Source: an uncultured bacterium
GTDB taxonomy: Bacteria; Actinomycetota; Coriobacteriia; Coriobacteriales; Coriobacteriaceae
NCBI GenBank assembly: GCA_905216145.1
Contig: CAJMST010000001.1
Span: 1-64,000, forward strand
Reading direction: 5' to 3'
Length of the DNA: 64,000 bases
Shown here: positions 45,218 through 54,220 of the stretch, in pieces
Numbering within the stretch: the stretch's first letter is position 1
Layout: the number at the start of each line of letters is the position of its first letter
Made by a program: the position numbers and the translations under genes
Notes under the pieces: model-generated
What the model was told of the DNA's origin: nothing
Databases searched by the model: none
What the model saw: the letters and a program-made list of their open reading frames with translations, nothing else

Positions 45218-46636
45218 ATGGCCTACGACGCCAAGAAAATCTACTACCGCTTCGACGATCACCTGAGCCGCCTGGTTTTGGATTACGAGGCGAGCCGTCA
45301 GATTTCGCCCGAAAGCGAAAACCTCTACCACGGCCTGCCGACCGCCCCGTACGACGAGGGCTTGTTCGTAGAGCACAACGTCAAGCGCGGCCTGCGCAAT
45401 GCCGACGGCTCGGGCGTGGTCGCGGGCCTTACCCGCATCTCGGATGTGCATGGCTACAACAAGGTCGACGGAAAGGTCGTGCCCGATCAGGGCAAACTCA
45501 CGCTTCGTGGCTACAGCATCGAGGACCTGGTCAACAACGCCCAGGCCGAGGATCGCTATGGCTACGAAGAGGTCGCCTACCTGCTCATCACGGGCTCGCT
45601 GCCCACCAAAGAGGAACTCGACGGTTTTTGCGAACGCTTGGGTGCTTTTAGGCATCTGAGCGACGAATACGTTCGCGAGTTCCCCATGACCACGGTGTCG
45701 TCGAGCATCATGAATGTGCTTCAGCGCGCCGTGCTGCTGCTCTACGCCTTCGACGCCGAGCCCGACGCCATTACACCCGAGCACGAAATCGACGTCGCCA
45801 TCTCCATGCTCGCCCGTCTCCCCCGCATCGCCGCCTTCGCGCATATGGCCTCGGTCGCCAAGCGCCGCGGCTCCGAGGTTCATGTACCGCACCCCACACC
45901 CGGCCTCTCCACCGCCGAGACCATCCTGCAGGTGCTGCGCGGCGGCATGGCATTCACCCGCGACGAAGCCATGCTGCTCGACGTGATGCTCATGCTGCAT
46001 GCCGAGCACGGCGGCGGCAACAACTCCACGTTTGCCTGCCGCGTGCTGTCCTCCTCGGCCACCGACCCGTATTCCGCCTACGCCGCGGCTATCGGCTCGC
46101 TCAAGGGCCCGCGCCACGGCGGCGCCAACGCCAAGGTCGTGTCCATGCACGAGGACATCCGTGCGCATGTCTCCAATTGGGAAGACGAGGACGAGGTCGC
46201 GGCCTACCTGGGCAAGATCCTCGACAAGCAGGCCTTCGACGGCACGGGTCTCATCTACGGCATGGGCCACGCCGTCTACACGCTGAGCGACCCGCGCGCC
46301 GAGGTGTGCCGCCGTTACGCGCGCACGCTTGCCGCCAAGAAGGACCTGGGCGAGGAGTTCGCGCTCATCGAGCGCATCGAGCGCCTGGCCCCGCAAGTGA
46401 TGCGCGATCACGGCATGACCAAGCCCATCTGCGCCAACATCGACCTGTACACGGGCTTTATCTACAAAATGCTCGGCGTGCCCGAGACGCTCTTTACGCC
46501 GCTGTTCGCCGTCGCCCGCATGGCCGGTTGGTCGGCGCACCGCATGGAAGAGCTCTTCTGCGCGCATCGCATCATCCGCCCGGCATACCGTCCGGTGATC
46601 GATCCGCTGGAGTACAAGCCGCTCGCCGATCGCTAA
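45218..46636 (+). CDS. gltA: citrate/2-methylcitrate synthase
   Basis: A 472-residue enzyme condensing acetyl-CoA and oxaloacetate. Family motifs are GKLTLRGYSIEDLVNNAQAEDRYGYEEVAYLLITG, HAEHGGGNNSTFACRVLSSS (catalytic His region), SLKGPRHGGANAKV, GTGLIYGMGHAVYTLSDPRA (second His) and TGFIYKMLGVPETLFTPLFAVARMAGWSAHRME. It has an N-terminal extension of about 60 residues relative to short bacterial forms. GAGAGGAG precedes the ATG. A strong terminator follows. Together with the gltBD operon it could supply 2-oxoglutarate-derived glutamate, a link that is only inferred. Confidence 0.94.
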   Translation: MAYDAKKIYYRFDDHLSRLVLDYEASRQISPESENLYHGLPTAPYDEGLFVEHNVKRGLRNADGSGVVAGLTRISDVHGYNKVDGKVVPDQGKLTLRGYSIEDLVNNAQAEDRYGYEEVAYLLITGSLPTKEELDGFCERLGAFRHLSDEYVREFPMTTVSSSIMNVLQRAVLLLYAFDAEPDAITPEHEIDVAISMLARLPRIAAFAHMASVAKRRGSEVHVPHPTPGLSTAETILQVLRGGMAFTRDEAMLLDVMLMLHAEHGGGNNSTFACRVLSSSATDPYSAYAAAIGSLKGPRHGGANAKVVSMHEDIRAHVSNWEDEDEVAAYLGKILDKQAFDGTGLIYGMGHAVYTLSDPRAEVCRRYARTLAAKKDLGEEFALIERIERLAPQVMRDHGMTKPICANIDLYTGFIYKMLGVPETLFTPLFAVARMAGWSAHRMEELFCAHRIIRPAYRPVIDPLEYKPLADR

Positions 46637-46661
46637 GACTCGGACCGTTATAGAACCCGAA

Positions 46662-46699
46662 CGTGGCCAGGGGATCACCGCCCTCGGCCACGCTTTTTA
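46662..46699 (+). terminator. intrinsic terminator after gltA
   Basis: CGTGGCC pairs with GGCCACG, with a GGG/CCC extension inside, followed by CTTTTT. It lies 26 bp past the gltA stop. Confidence 0.8.
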
Positions 46700-46723
46700 T
46701 GCCAGCAGAAAGGGCTGCATCAA

Positions 46724-47566
46724 ATGATTGTATTTTCCGATATGGACGGAACACTGCTGACGAGCGATAAGCAGATGAGCGACGCCACCTGGGCGATGCT
46801 CGACGAGCTTGCGCGCCGCGGTATTGAGTTTGTGCCCTGCACGGGGCGCCCGCTGTCGGGCATCTTTGAGCCCATCCTCGCCCACCCCGCCGTACACTAC
46901 GCGGTCTGCGCCAACGGTGCCAGCGTCTGGCAGCTCGACGACGGTACGCCCACCGATACCTCACGTGCTACGCGCATTTTGAGCCGACCGCTCGACCGCA
47001 CCATCGCCCACCGCATCCATAGCATTGCCGCCGGCCACGACGTCACCTTCGATATCTTCGCGGACGGGCAGTGTTTCCTCCCCCGCTCGCTCTACACGCG
47101 CCTGGACGAATTCTGCGGCGGCGACCCCCACATTGCGGCTTCGCTCAAGCGCACACGAACGCCGATCGACATGGATATCGACAGCAAGATCGACGAGGTC
47201 GAGACGCTCGAACGCATCGCCATGTACTGGCACGACCCGGCCGATCGCGATGCCATCGCAGCGGAACTCGACACGCTCGGAGGCATTGAGGTCACGCGTT
47301 CGTACGCCATGAATATCGAGGTCATGGGCGAGGGAGCCACCAAGGGAACGGCCCTCACGTGGCTATGCGAGCACTTGGGCGAGCGTCTCGCCGACGCCTG
47401 GGCGTTCGGCGACAACATCAACGACATCCCCATGCTGCAGGCAGCGGGCCATGGCATGGCCATGATCAACGCCGAGCCCGAGGACCGCGAGGCCGCCGAC
47501 GCCATCACCGAATACGACAACGACCACGACGGCGTCGCCCGCGCCATCATGACCGCCCTCGCCTAG
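46724..47566 (+). CDS. HAD superfamily (Cof-type) sugar-phosphatase-like hydrolase
   Basis: A 280-residue phosphatase with the HAD motifs in order: motif I FSDMDGTLLTS, motif II VPCTGRPLSG, the conserved lysine in GATKGTALTWL, and motif IV WAFGDNINDIPMLQAAG, with a C2-type cap between. Substrates of Cof-type enzymes are sugar phosphates, flavin mononucleotide or pyridoxal phosphate; which one cannot be told. AGAAAGGG precedes the start. It is convergent with a second HAD gene (47656-48450), separated by a dispersed repeat; the two proteins are distant relatives. Confidence 0.9.
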   Translation: MIVFSDMDGTLLTSDKQMSDATWAMLDELARRGIEFVPCTGRPLSGIFEPILAHPAVHYAVCANGASVWQLDDGTPTDTSRATRILSRPLDRTIAHRIHSIAAGHDVTFDIFADGQCFLPRSLYTRLDEFCGGDPHIAASLKRTRTPIDMDIDSKIDEVETLERIAMYWHDPADRDAIAAELDTLGGIEVTRSYAMNIEVMGEGATKGTALTWLCEHLGERLADAWAFGDNINDIPMLQAAGHGMAMINAEPEDREAADAITEYDNDHDGVARAIMTALA

Positions 47567-47572
47567 CCACCC

Positions 47573-47622
47573 CGGCAGTTAGGGACGTTCCTATTCTGCC
47601 GGCACCCTGGGACACTCCTTGG
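47573..47622 (+). repeat. dispersed GGGACGTTCCT/TGCCGGCA/GGGACACTCC repeat, copy 1
   Basis: The order GGCAGTTAGGGACGTTCC, TGCCGGCACC, GGGACACTCCTTG is repeated in inverted orientation at 50637-50690. It lies between two convergent HAD genes. Confidence 0.75.
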
Positions 47623-47655
47623 CGATAGCCATCGGGACTGCCCCAAGGTGCCAGA

Positions 47656-48450
47656 CTAGGCGAGGCTGTCCAGCACGCGGCGCAATTCCTGCTGGACGGC
47701 GTGATCGCGGTTACAGCCGATGATGCGGTCGGCGACCGCCTTGAGCGCCGGACGCGCGTTTTGCATCGCGCAGCCCGTGCCGACAAAGCGAATGATCTCG
47801 TAGTCGTTCATCGAGTCGCCAAACGCCATGATCTCGTCGCGTCCAATGCCGTAATGCTCCGCAAGCTGTGCGATGCCCGAGGCCTTCGACACACCGGGCT
47901 GCATGGCATCGATCCACGCGTTGCCCGAAGGCGCAAAGGTAAAGAGCTGACCGAGTTCTCGCTGTAGCACGTACGCACTGTCCATAACGGCACAGTCATC
48001 GCAAAAGATACTCGCCTTGATGATATTTACGCTGGGATCGGGCAGTTCCCAAATGCGCTCGGCATTGGGAAGGTCCTTATCGACCTCGCGTACGAACTTG
48101 CACTCGTCATCGAGCAAGAAGGATTTGGTTCGGTCAAAGAGCGCAAGATGCAGATTGGGAAACGTCCCGACGGCCTGGGCGAGCTTTCGAATCGCCAGGT
48201 GCGAATACACCTCACGGTCCACCATCTTGCCGTCGGCGTAGACCTGGGCACCGTTAGCTGCGACAAAGTCCATCTTGTCGCGAACGGGCGCAAAGAACTC
48301 GCACAGTCGATCGTAGCGACGACCTGACGATGCGGCAAAATGCACGCCATGCTCGCGTAGCGCCAGGATCAGTTCATAGGTTTCGGGAGGCACCTGGCCG
48401 TTTTCGTCAAGCAACGTGCCGTCCATATCGGATGCAATCAGTTTAAACAT
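47656..48450 (-). CDS. HAD superfamily (Cof-type) hydrolase
   Basis: A 264-residue phosphatase: motif I ASDMDGTLLDENG, motif II FAASSGRRYDRL, lysine in GVSKASGIAQL and motif IV MAFGDSMNDYEIIRFVG, with a C2 cap (NIIKASIFCDDCAVMDS). Substrate not known. The ATG at 48450 has AGGGAGC 6 nt upstream, but that site lies in the right arm of a long hairpin in the leader (48456-48517), which may limit translation. Convergent with the HAD gene at 46724. Confidence 0.9.
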   Translation of the reverse strand: MFKLIASDMDGTLLDENGQVPPETYELILALREHGVHFAASSGRRYDRLCEFFAPVRDKMDFVAANGAQVYADGKMVDREVYSHLAIRKLAQAVGTFPNLHLALFDRTKSFLLDDECKFVREVDKDLPNAERIWELPDPSVNIIKASIFCDDCAVMDSAYVLQRELGQLFTFAPSGNAWIDAMQPGVSKASGIAQLAEHYGIGRDEIMAFGDSMNDYEIIRFVGTGCAMQNARPALKAVADRIIGCNRDHAVQQELRRVLDSLA

Positions 48451-48455
48451 AGAAA

Positions 48456-48517
48456 AGCTCCCTTCGGGCTTGTTGGAATCGAACGTGTATCCGATTCCAA
48501 CGTACCCAAAGGGAGCT
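48456..48517 (-). promoter_or_regulatory. leader hairpin masking the HAD ribosome binding site
   Basis: Three paired blocks form one long stem: AGCTCCCTT (48456-48464) with AAGGGAGCT (48509-48517), CGGG with CCC, and GTTGGAATCG (48472-48481) with CGATTCCAAC (48492-48501). The AGGGAGC Shine-Dalgarno sits in the arm nearest the start, and TTTTCT follows, so the structure could act as an attenuator or a translational switch. Confidence 0.6.
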
Positions 48518-48611
48518 CAAATAAGACCCCGCAGTCATAAACGTTACATGGACCTGGCAAATAGCTCACGCGTGCCAGAGGTCTCACGGTCGCGGCGTCA
48601 GGCGACACGCC

Positions 48612-48665
48612 AAAGAGTGTCACCGACGACTAGTCGATTAAGAACGTCCCCGATGACTAGTCGGC
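48612..48665. repeat. dispersed GGGGACGTTCTT/CGACTAGTCG repeat behind ade
   Basis: It has the same parts as the repeat behind gltD (AAAGAGTGTC, CGACGACTAG, AAGAACGTCCCC, GACTAGTCG). The stop codon of ade (TAG, 48657-48659) is part of it. Confidence 0.75.
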
Positions 48666-50477
48666 GTAGGTGAAGGTGGTGACGTCAAACATGCCCTCGG
48701 GGCGGATGCGGAGCGTCGGAATCACCGGCAGGGGCAGGAAGATGATGCCCATGATGGGGTCGAGCGGCGGCTCAATACCCATGGCGCGCGCCTTGACCAT
48801 AAAGTCGTCGTGCTGCGCGGCGACATCCTCAGCCGTGCCCTCACTCATCAGACCACCGAGCGCCAGCGGGATACGCGCCACGACCTCGCCGTTGCGCACC
48901 AGCACGTGGCCACCCTGGCCAACAGCCTCGACGGCAGCCATCATATCGGCAGCGTTATCGCCCACGACGCACACGTTGTGCGAATCGTGGCCGATCGTCG
49001 AGGCGATGGCACCGCCCGTGATGGTAAAGCCACGCACCCAGCCGCGACCGATGTGCTTGCCGACAAGACCCAGGCCCGCAGGACCATCACCGTCGGCGCC
49101 CTCGGCTTGCAGCGACACGCCGCGGCCGTGACGTTCGATCAGCATAATGCGGCGCAGGCCCTCGGCGCTCTCGGGGCGAATCATACCCGTGATGGCCTTA
49201 CCCGGCACCACGTCAATCACGGCCTCGCCCGGCTTAAAGGCATAGTCGAATACGTCGAGCGAAAGCTTCGGTAGCTTAACGGAAGCGCGCAGCTCATCGG
49301 CAAGGGCCGCAACCTCGGCCATCTCGGGTGCGATCTCACCCACAAAGGTGCCGTCCTGCGCCACCAGAGCACCGGCGGCATATACGCGATGCGGAGCCGT
49401 GGCAAACGTCAGGTCGTTGAGCACCAGCAGGTCGGCGCGCTTGCCCGGAGCAATCGCACCGCGTAGCTCATGCGGGTCGCGGCAGCCATGATCCAGGCCA
49501 AACGCCTCGGCCGTGGAGAGGGACGCCATAGAGATAGCGACCACGGGGTCGATACCGGCCTCAATCGCCACGCGACAGGCATTGTCGATCATGCCGGTCG
49601 CAAGCGCATCGGAAGGGGCGCGGTCGTCAGTCGCAAAGCAGCAGCGGCGGGCGCGCGCGGGATTCTCCAGCAGCATCGGCGACAGGTTGGCCAGGTCATG
49701 GCTGCACGTACCCTCGCGCAGCATCACATACATGCCACGAGACAGCTTGTCGAGCGCCTCCTCGGGAATCGTCGACTCGTGGTCGGCGATAATGCCCGCC
49801 GCGGCATAGGCGTTGAGGTCCTTGCCGGCAACGAGCGGCGCATGGCCGTCGACCTGCTTGGACGGCGTCTGGTTGGCAGCATCGATGCGAGCGCAGGTCT
49901 CGGGGTCGGCCATAAAGACGCCTGGCAGGTTCATCATCTCGCCCAGGCCAAAAACGTCATCCGGATGCTCGGCAAAAAACGCCTGCATGTCAGCGGCGGT
50001 AATCACAGCGCCCGCTTGCTCGTCGGGCAGCGCGGGCACGCACGAGGGCATCATGTATTTGATGGAAATGGGCGCGCGGCGACCGTCCTCGATCATAAAG
50101 CGCAGGCCGTCGAGCCCCGCCACGTTGGCGATCTCGTGGCTGTCGGCAATGGCGGTGGTGGTACCGCGCGTCGCCGCCATGCGCGCATACTCGGCGGGGC
50201 GGATGTTCGAGGACTCAATGTGCAAGTGTCCGTCGATAAAACCGGGGGCGAGGTAGCAGCCCTGGCAGTCGATAACCTCGGCAGCCTCGTAGGTACCGGC
50301 GGCATCGTCGCGACCGTCGTAGAGCACGCCGACGATTACGCCGTCCTTGACGGCAACGCTACCGGGCGCCACGCGCTGACCGTACACGTCGACAATCTGC
50401 GCATTGGTAAACAGCGTGTCGACGGGCACGCGACCCTCGGCAGCCTCGATCACAGACCTCATGACCTCAACGGACAT
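48657..50477 (-). CDS. ade: adenine deaminase
   Basis: A ~606-residue amidohydrolase converting adenine to hypoxanthine and ammonia for purine salvage. Family signs are APGFIDGHLHIESSNIRPAEYA (metal-binding HxH), TAIADSHEIANVAG, DGHAPLV, IIADHEST, CCFATDDRAPSDAL (metal-binding Asp) and the C-terminal domain with GRGWVRGFTITGGAIASTIGHDSHNVCVVGDN. The start at 50477 has AAAGGAG upstream; the longer frame to 50558 has no site. Its stop codon lies inside the repeat at 48612. It is monocistronic. Confidence 0.95.
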   Translation of the reverse strand: MSVEVMRSVIEAAEGRVPVDTLFTNAQIVDVYGQRVAPGSVAVKDGVIVGVLYDGRDDAAGTYEAAEVIDCQGCYLAPGFIDGHLHIESSNIRPAEYARMAATRGTTTAIADSHEIANVAGLDGLRFMIEDGRRAPISIKYMMPSCVPALPDEQAGAVITAADMQAFFAEHPDDVFGLGEMMNLPGVFMADPETCARIDAANQTPSKQVDGHAPLVAGKDLNAYAAAGIIADHESTIPEEALDKLSRGMYVMLREGTCSHDLANLSPMLLENPARARRCCFATDDRAPSDALATGMIDNACRVAIEAGIDPVVAISMASLSTAEAFGLDHGCRDPHELRGAIAPGKRADLLVLNDLTFATAPHRVYAAGALVAQDGTFVGEIAPEMAEVAALADELRASVKLPKLSLDVFDYAFKPGEAVIDVVPGKAITGMIRPESAEGLRRIMLIERHGRGVSLQAEGADGDGPAGLGLVGKHIGRGWVRGFTITGGAIASTIGHDSHNVCVVGDNAADMMAAVEAVGQGGHVLVRNGEVVARIPLALGGLMSEGTAEDVAAQHDDFMVKARAMGIEPPLDPIMGIIFLPLPVIPTLRIRPEGMFDVTTFTYAD

Positions 50478-50602
50478 ACATACTCCTTTAACCGTAGAAA
50501 ACAGCTGCGGAGCGGACAAACCTTCACCACAGCAAGCCAATAGCCATTGTATGCCCAAAAGGAAGCCCCGCTAACACCCCTCCGCTTAACGGCACACGCC
50601 GC

Positions 50603-50636
50603 TTGGCGCAATGGGGACAAGCTGCTTAGCACCAAT
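50603..50636. repeat. dispersed TTGGYGCAATGGGG palindrome, copy 2
   Basis: A counterpart of 36219-36253 (TTGGCGCAATGGGGACAAG, then TTAGCACCAATA). It lies in the 476-bp gap between tyrS and ade, next to the repeat at 50637. Confidence 0.7.
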
Positions 50637-50690
50637 ACAAGGAGTGTCCCTAGCTGCCGGCACAAAAGGAACGTCCCCAAGTGCCAACAA
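50637..50690 (-). repeat. dispersed GGGACGTTCCT/TGCCGGCA/GGGACACTCC repeat, copy 2
   Basis: Reverse-complement copy of the element at 47573-47622 with about 80 percent identity by eye. It lies between ade and tyrS. Confidence 0.75.
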
Positions 50691-50722
50691 CGGAAGCGCC
50701 GATGTTTTGGTAACGACAGCGA

Positions 50723-50954
50723 GCGGGCCGCATTTGAGACAAGGTGACGTGAAACGAAAGGGCGCTGACCTTCTGGTCGCGCCCTTGAAGTTGAACGTCA
50801 GATTGTCCAAATGCGGCCCGCGCAGCGTCGGCCGGTCCGCCGTTCGGTAGAACGGCGGAACTTTTTGGTCATGCCGCCGAAGTTGAAGGGCAGATTGCCG
50901 CGCTGGCGGGTTTGCAGCGTCGACCGGTTACGCGGTTTGGTAAAACCGCGTAAC
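50723..50954 (-). other. structured non-coding region behind tyrS
   Basis: Directly after (and touching) the tyrS stop is a 12-bp perfect hairpin GTTACGCGGTTT-loop-AAACCGCGTAAC (50927-50954). A second hairpin TCCGCCGTTC-GGTA-GAACGGCGGA (50836-50859) has the same loop and the same preceding CAGCGTCGRCCGGT. The units start at 50787 and 50879 (GAAGTTGAA...). Further left, GCGGGCCGCATTTG (50723-50736) pairs with 50808-50821 around an inner GGGCGC stem. No open frame is credible. It may be a 3'UTR terminator cluster or a mobile repeat. Confidence 0.65.
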
Positions 50955-52165
50955 TAAATCAACTTGAAGCCCTTGCGCTTGCCTACGGAGAGGGTGTCGC
51001 CCAGCTTGAGGGCGCTGGGGTCGATGTTGTAGCTCTTGGGAGCCACGGCCTTGCCGTTGATCTTGACGCCGCCGCCGTCGATGTCGCGACGGGCTTGGCC
51101 GGCGCTCGCCGAAAGGCCCAGGTCCTTGAGCAGGCCGGCGAGGTAGATCTGGCCCTCGTCGTTAACAGTCAGCTCAACGTGCTTCTCGGGGAAGTCGGCA
51201 AGCTGGCCCTCCTTGAACACACGGTCGAACTCGGCCTGGGCCTCGTCGCCGGCGCCGGCGCCGTGGTAGGTATCGCACAGGTCGCGACCCAGAGCGCGCT
51301 TGAGCTCGTAGGGGTCGGCGGAACCGTCGGCCAGGGCGGCGTCGATCTTGTCGACCTCGGCCGGGGTGAGCGAACTGGCCAGACGATAGTACTTGCCAAT
51401 CATCTCGTCGGGGATAGACATGGTCTTGCCGAACATATCCTTGGGAGCGTCGGTCAGGCCGATGTAGTTGCCATAGGACTTGGACATCTTGCGCACGCCA
51501 TCGGTACCCTCGAGCAGCGGCATGGTGAGCGCGATCTGGGGCTCCATGCCCATCTTCTCCATGAGCTCACGGCCGGCGAGCAGGTTGAAGAGCTGGTCGG
51601 TGCCGCCCATCTCCACGTCGGCCTTGATCTGAACGGAGTCGTATGCCTGCATCACGGGGTACAGGAACTCGTGCAGGGCGATCGGCGTCTGGGACTGGTA
51701 GCGCTTGGTAAAGTCGTCGCGCTCGAGGATGCGGGCGACGGTGAACTTGGAGCACACCTGCAGCAGGCCGGCAAGGTCCATCGAAAGGATCCAATCGCCG
51801 TTGTGCACGATGGTGGTCTTCTCGGGGTCCAGGATCTTCATGGCCTGGCTCACGTAGGTCTCGGCGTTGGCCTCGATCTGCTCCTGCGAAAGCTGCGGAC
51901 GGGTGGAATTCTTGCCCGAAGGGTCGCCAATCAACGCGGTACCGTTGCCGATGATGAGGGTGACGTTGTGGCCCAGGTCCTGGAACTGACGCATCTTGCG
52001 CAGCGGCACGGCGTGGCCCAGGTGCAGGTCGGGGCTGGTGGGGTCGACGCCGAGCTTGATGTTGAGGGGCTCGCCCTTCTCAAGCTTCTTGCGAAGGTCG
52101 GCCTCGGGAACGATCTGCGCGGCGCCCGAGGTGATGATACGCATTTGCTCGTCAACAGACAGCAT
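50954..52165 (-). CDS. tyrS: tyrosyl-tRNA synthetase
   Basis: A 403-residue class I synthetase charging tRNA-Tyr. The catalytic domain has the HIGH-type motif in LHLGHAVPL, GDPSGKNSTRPQL, DVEMGGTDQLFNLLAGREL and the KMSKS motif in GVRKMSKSYGNYIGL. The C-terminal S4-like RNA-binding domain is present (ASAGQARRDIDGGGVKINGK). This is the TyrZ-like subgroup by motif. AAAGGAGG precedes the start. A leader hairpin (AGCACC with GGTGCT around CCG-TTTT-CGG) lies about 20 nt upstream of the ribosome binding site; no T-box is seen. The U32 gene lies 96 bp upstream. Confidence 0.96.
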   Translation of the reverse strand: MLSVDEQMRIITSGAAQIVPEADLRKKLEKGEPLNIKLGVDPTSPDLHLGHAVPLRKMRQFQDLGHNVTLIIGNGTALIGDPSGKNSTRPQLSQEQIEANAETYVSQAMKILDPEKTTIVHNGDWILSMDLAGLLQVCSKFTVARILERDDFTKRYQSQTPIALHEFLYPVMQAYDSVQIKADVEMGGTDQLFNLLAGRELMEKMGMEPQIALTMPLLEGTDGVRKMSKSYGNYIGLTDAPKDMFGKTMSIPDEMIGKYYRLASSLTPAEVDKIDAALADGSADPYELKRALGRDLCDTYHGAGAGDEAQAEFDRVFKEGQLADFPEKHVELTVNDEGQIYLAGLLKDLGLSASAGQARRDIDGGGVKINGKAVAPKSYNIDPSALKLGDTLSVGKRKGFKLI

Positions 52166-52261
52166 TGGGTATCCTCCTTTTGCTATAGCACCCTCGCCGA
52201 AAACGGCGGTGCTGGAAGTCCATAAACTCTCTTATGATAACAAACTGACGCGACGCGGCAC

Positions 52262-54220
52262 CTACGACAGGAAAATCCTCGTCCTGCCGCATGCGTCAAT
52301 GGCAACTGGCAGACGTGTACCGTCACGCTCAACCAGATAGCGTACCTGCCGACGACGCAAGCAGTCGCGGCAACGGACCTGTCCCGTCGCATCGGTGGCG
52401 CAGACGCCCTCGGCGGTCAGCAGGCAGTGCTCGCACACCATAAGCTCGGGACGGTCGGCGTCGACCGGACCAAAGACGCCGGGTTCAGCAGCCAGTTCGG
52501 CAATACGCTCCGCATCATTGCCGAGCAACTCGGCCGGCAAGTACACCCGCCCCGCACCGAGTCCGCGCAGCCAGGTAAGCGTGGCCCGATTCGCGCAGAA
52601 CACCGGCGCCGCCACGTCAAATGTCACGCCCAGCTCGCGAGCGATCACCACCTGTCCCAGGTTGCGGCAGACGACGCACCCGGCACGCTGCATCAGTGAG
52701 CGGGTCCGGTCAGCGTCACCCGTGCGGCACACCTCGTCAAGCACCACAACGGCGTCGGACAAATCGAGTTCTCCGCGCGGGTCGGCATCCATCAGCTGCC
52801 AAGCAAAAACCATGCGAGTGGGAACCGCGCACTCCACCAACTCCGTCGACGCACCGCCATCCACCGCAACGCCCTCAAAGGGCAGCGCCTCAACGGCACG
52901 CGCAACGGGCGCAATCGCATTCGCCTCGGCCCGCATGCGCTCCAACACCGCCGCCGTCTGATTCAACACGCCGGCGCTGCGAATCAGGTACACCTCGCAG
53001 CCCGCGTCCACCTTACGCTTGCAATGCACGACGACGCGCTTCCCCGCTGCGGCATCCACCGGGCAGGGCACCTGCGGCCAGCGCTTGGGCACATCGGGAC
53101 GCGCGTCGACACCCGGATAGAACCGAATCTCGAGCGTGTCACCCGCCGCCACGGCGGCGTCGAGCTCAACGGTCACTTCCTCGTGGCCAACGGCCACCAG
53201 GCGTCCCACGCGCACACCTTGGTTGATCGCACGCTCAAAGCTCATCAGCTCGGCACCCGAACGCCCTCGCAGGTACGCATCGGTAAACCCACGGTTAAAC
53301 GACCTTCCCAGCTCGCGCTCAAGCTCTTCCACGGCACCGGGGTCCCACACGCCGTCGCACAGCATATCGAGTGCCCGGCGCCACACCCGCACCACGTTGA
53401 ATACGTAATCGGGGTTCTTCATGCGCCCCTCGATCTTGAGCGACGCCACGCCGGCATCTACAAGCTCGGGCAGATGCGCAATACCCAGATAGTCGCGCGG
53501 GCACAGCAGGCGATCTCCCTCGACAGCAACAACACTCTGCCCCGCCTCGTCCACTAGGTCGTACGCCAGACGGCACGGCTGTGTGCAGTCGCCGCGCATC
53601 GCCGAGCGCCCACGCCGCAGGGCCGAGAACTCGCACGCCCCCGAATAGCCGATGCAAATCGCACCGTGGCAGAATACCTCGATGGGCACGCCCGTGGCAC
53701 ATAGCGCCGCAATCTCGTCGACCGTCAGCTCGCGTGCCGTCGTCACGCGCTCAACCCCCAGCTCATCGGCGGCAAGCCGCACGGCACCCTCGCTATGAGC
53801 GCCCGCCTGCGTGGACAGGTGAATCTCGACCCCGGGAATCGCCGCGCGAAGCGCGCAGGCCAACCCGGCATCGGCGACAATCAGAGCATCGGCGCCCAGC
53901 TCCAGTGCATGAGCTCCCAACACCACCGCGTCGGACAACTCATCGTCAAACACGAACACGTTGAGCGTCACGTACACACGCACGTCATGGGCATGCGCCA
54001 CGGCGCAGCCGCGCGCAAACCCGTCATCCGTAAAGCCATGGGCGCTCACGCGGGCGTTAAAGCCGCCCAACCCCGCATAGATGGCATCGGCACCCGCGGC
54101 GATGGCCGCAAGCATCTGGTCGAGCCCGCCCGCCGGCGCCAGCAGCTCGGGTAGCGCCGCACCGGCAGCATCCAATCCAGTCTCGTATTGTCCGCTCGGC
54201 CCCATCGTCCGAATCGCCAT
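52262..54220 (-). CDS. U32 family peptidase-like protein
   Basis: A ~652-residue member of the U32 group, probably cytoplasmic. The N-terminal domain is typical: ELLAPAGGLDQMLAAIAAGADAIYAGLGGFNARV, VYVTLNVFVFDDEL, HLSTQAGAHSEGAV and the motif IEVFCHGAICIGYSGACEFS with MRGDCTQPCRLAYDL cysteines. The later SLKIEGRMKNPDYV is the U32 signature. Many U32 proteins are now tied to tRNA or cofactor hydroxylation and not proteolysis, so the name is by family. The C-terminus ends in two CxxC pairs (CEHCLL, CRDCLRRR), a probable zinc site. Start 54220 has AAGGAG upstream. It precedes tyrS. Confidence 0.88.
   Translation of the reverse strand: MAIRTMGPSGQYETGLDAAGAALPELLAPAGGLDQMLAAIAAGADAIYAGLGGFNARVSAHGFTDDGFARGCAVAHAHDVRVYVTLNVFVFDDELSDAVVLGAHALELGADALIVADAGLACALRAAIPGVEIHLSTQAGAHSEGAVRLAADELGVERVTTARELTVDEIAALCATGVPIEVFCHGAICIGYSGACEFSALRRGRSAMRGDCTQPCRLAYDLVDEAGQSVVAVEGDRLLCPRDYLGIAHLPELVDAGVASLKIEGRMKNPDYVFNVVRVWRRALDMLCDGVWDPGAVEELERELGRSFNRGFTDAYLRGRSGAELMSFERAINQGVRVGRLVAVGHEEVTVELDAAVAAGDTLEIRFYPGVDARPDVPKRWPQVPCPVDAAAGKRVVVHCKRKVDAGCEVYLIRSAGVLNQTAAVLERMRAEANAIAPVARAVEALPFEGVAVDGGASTELVECAVPTRMVFAWQLMDADPRGELDLSDAVVVLDEVCRTGDADRTRSLMQRAGCVVCRNLGQVVIARELGVTFDVAAPVFCANRATLTWLRGLGAGRVYLPAELLGNDAERIAELAAEPGVFGPVDADRPELMVCEHCLLTAEGVCATDATGQVRCRDCLRRRQVRYLVERDGTRLPVAIDACGRTRIFLS

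Noticed and set aside
52166..52261. T-box riboswitch upstream of tyrS
   Set aside because: The 96-bp leader is too short and lacks a T-box sequence; only a simple hairpin is present.
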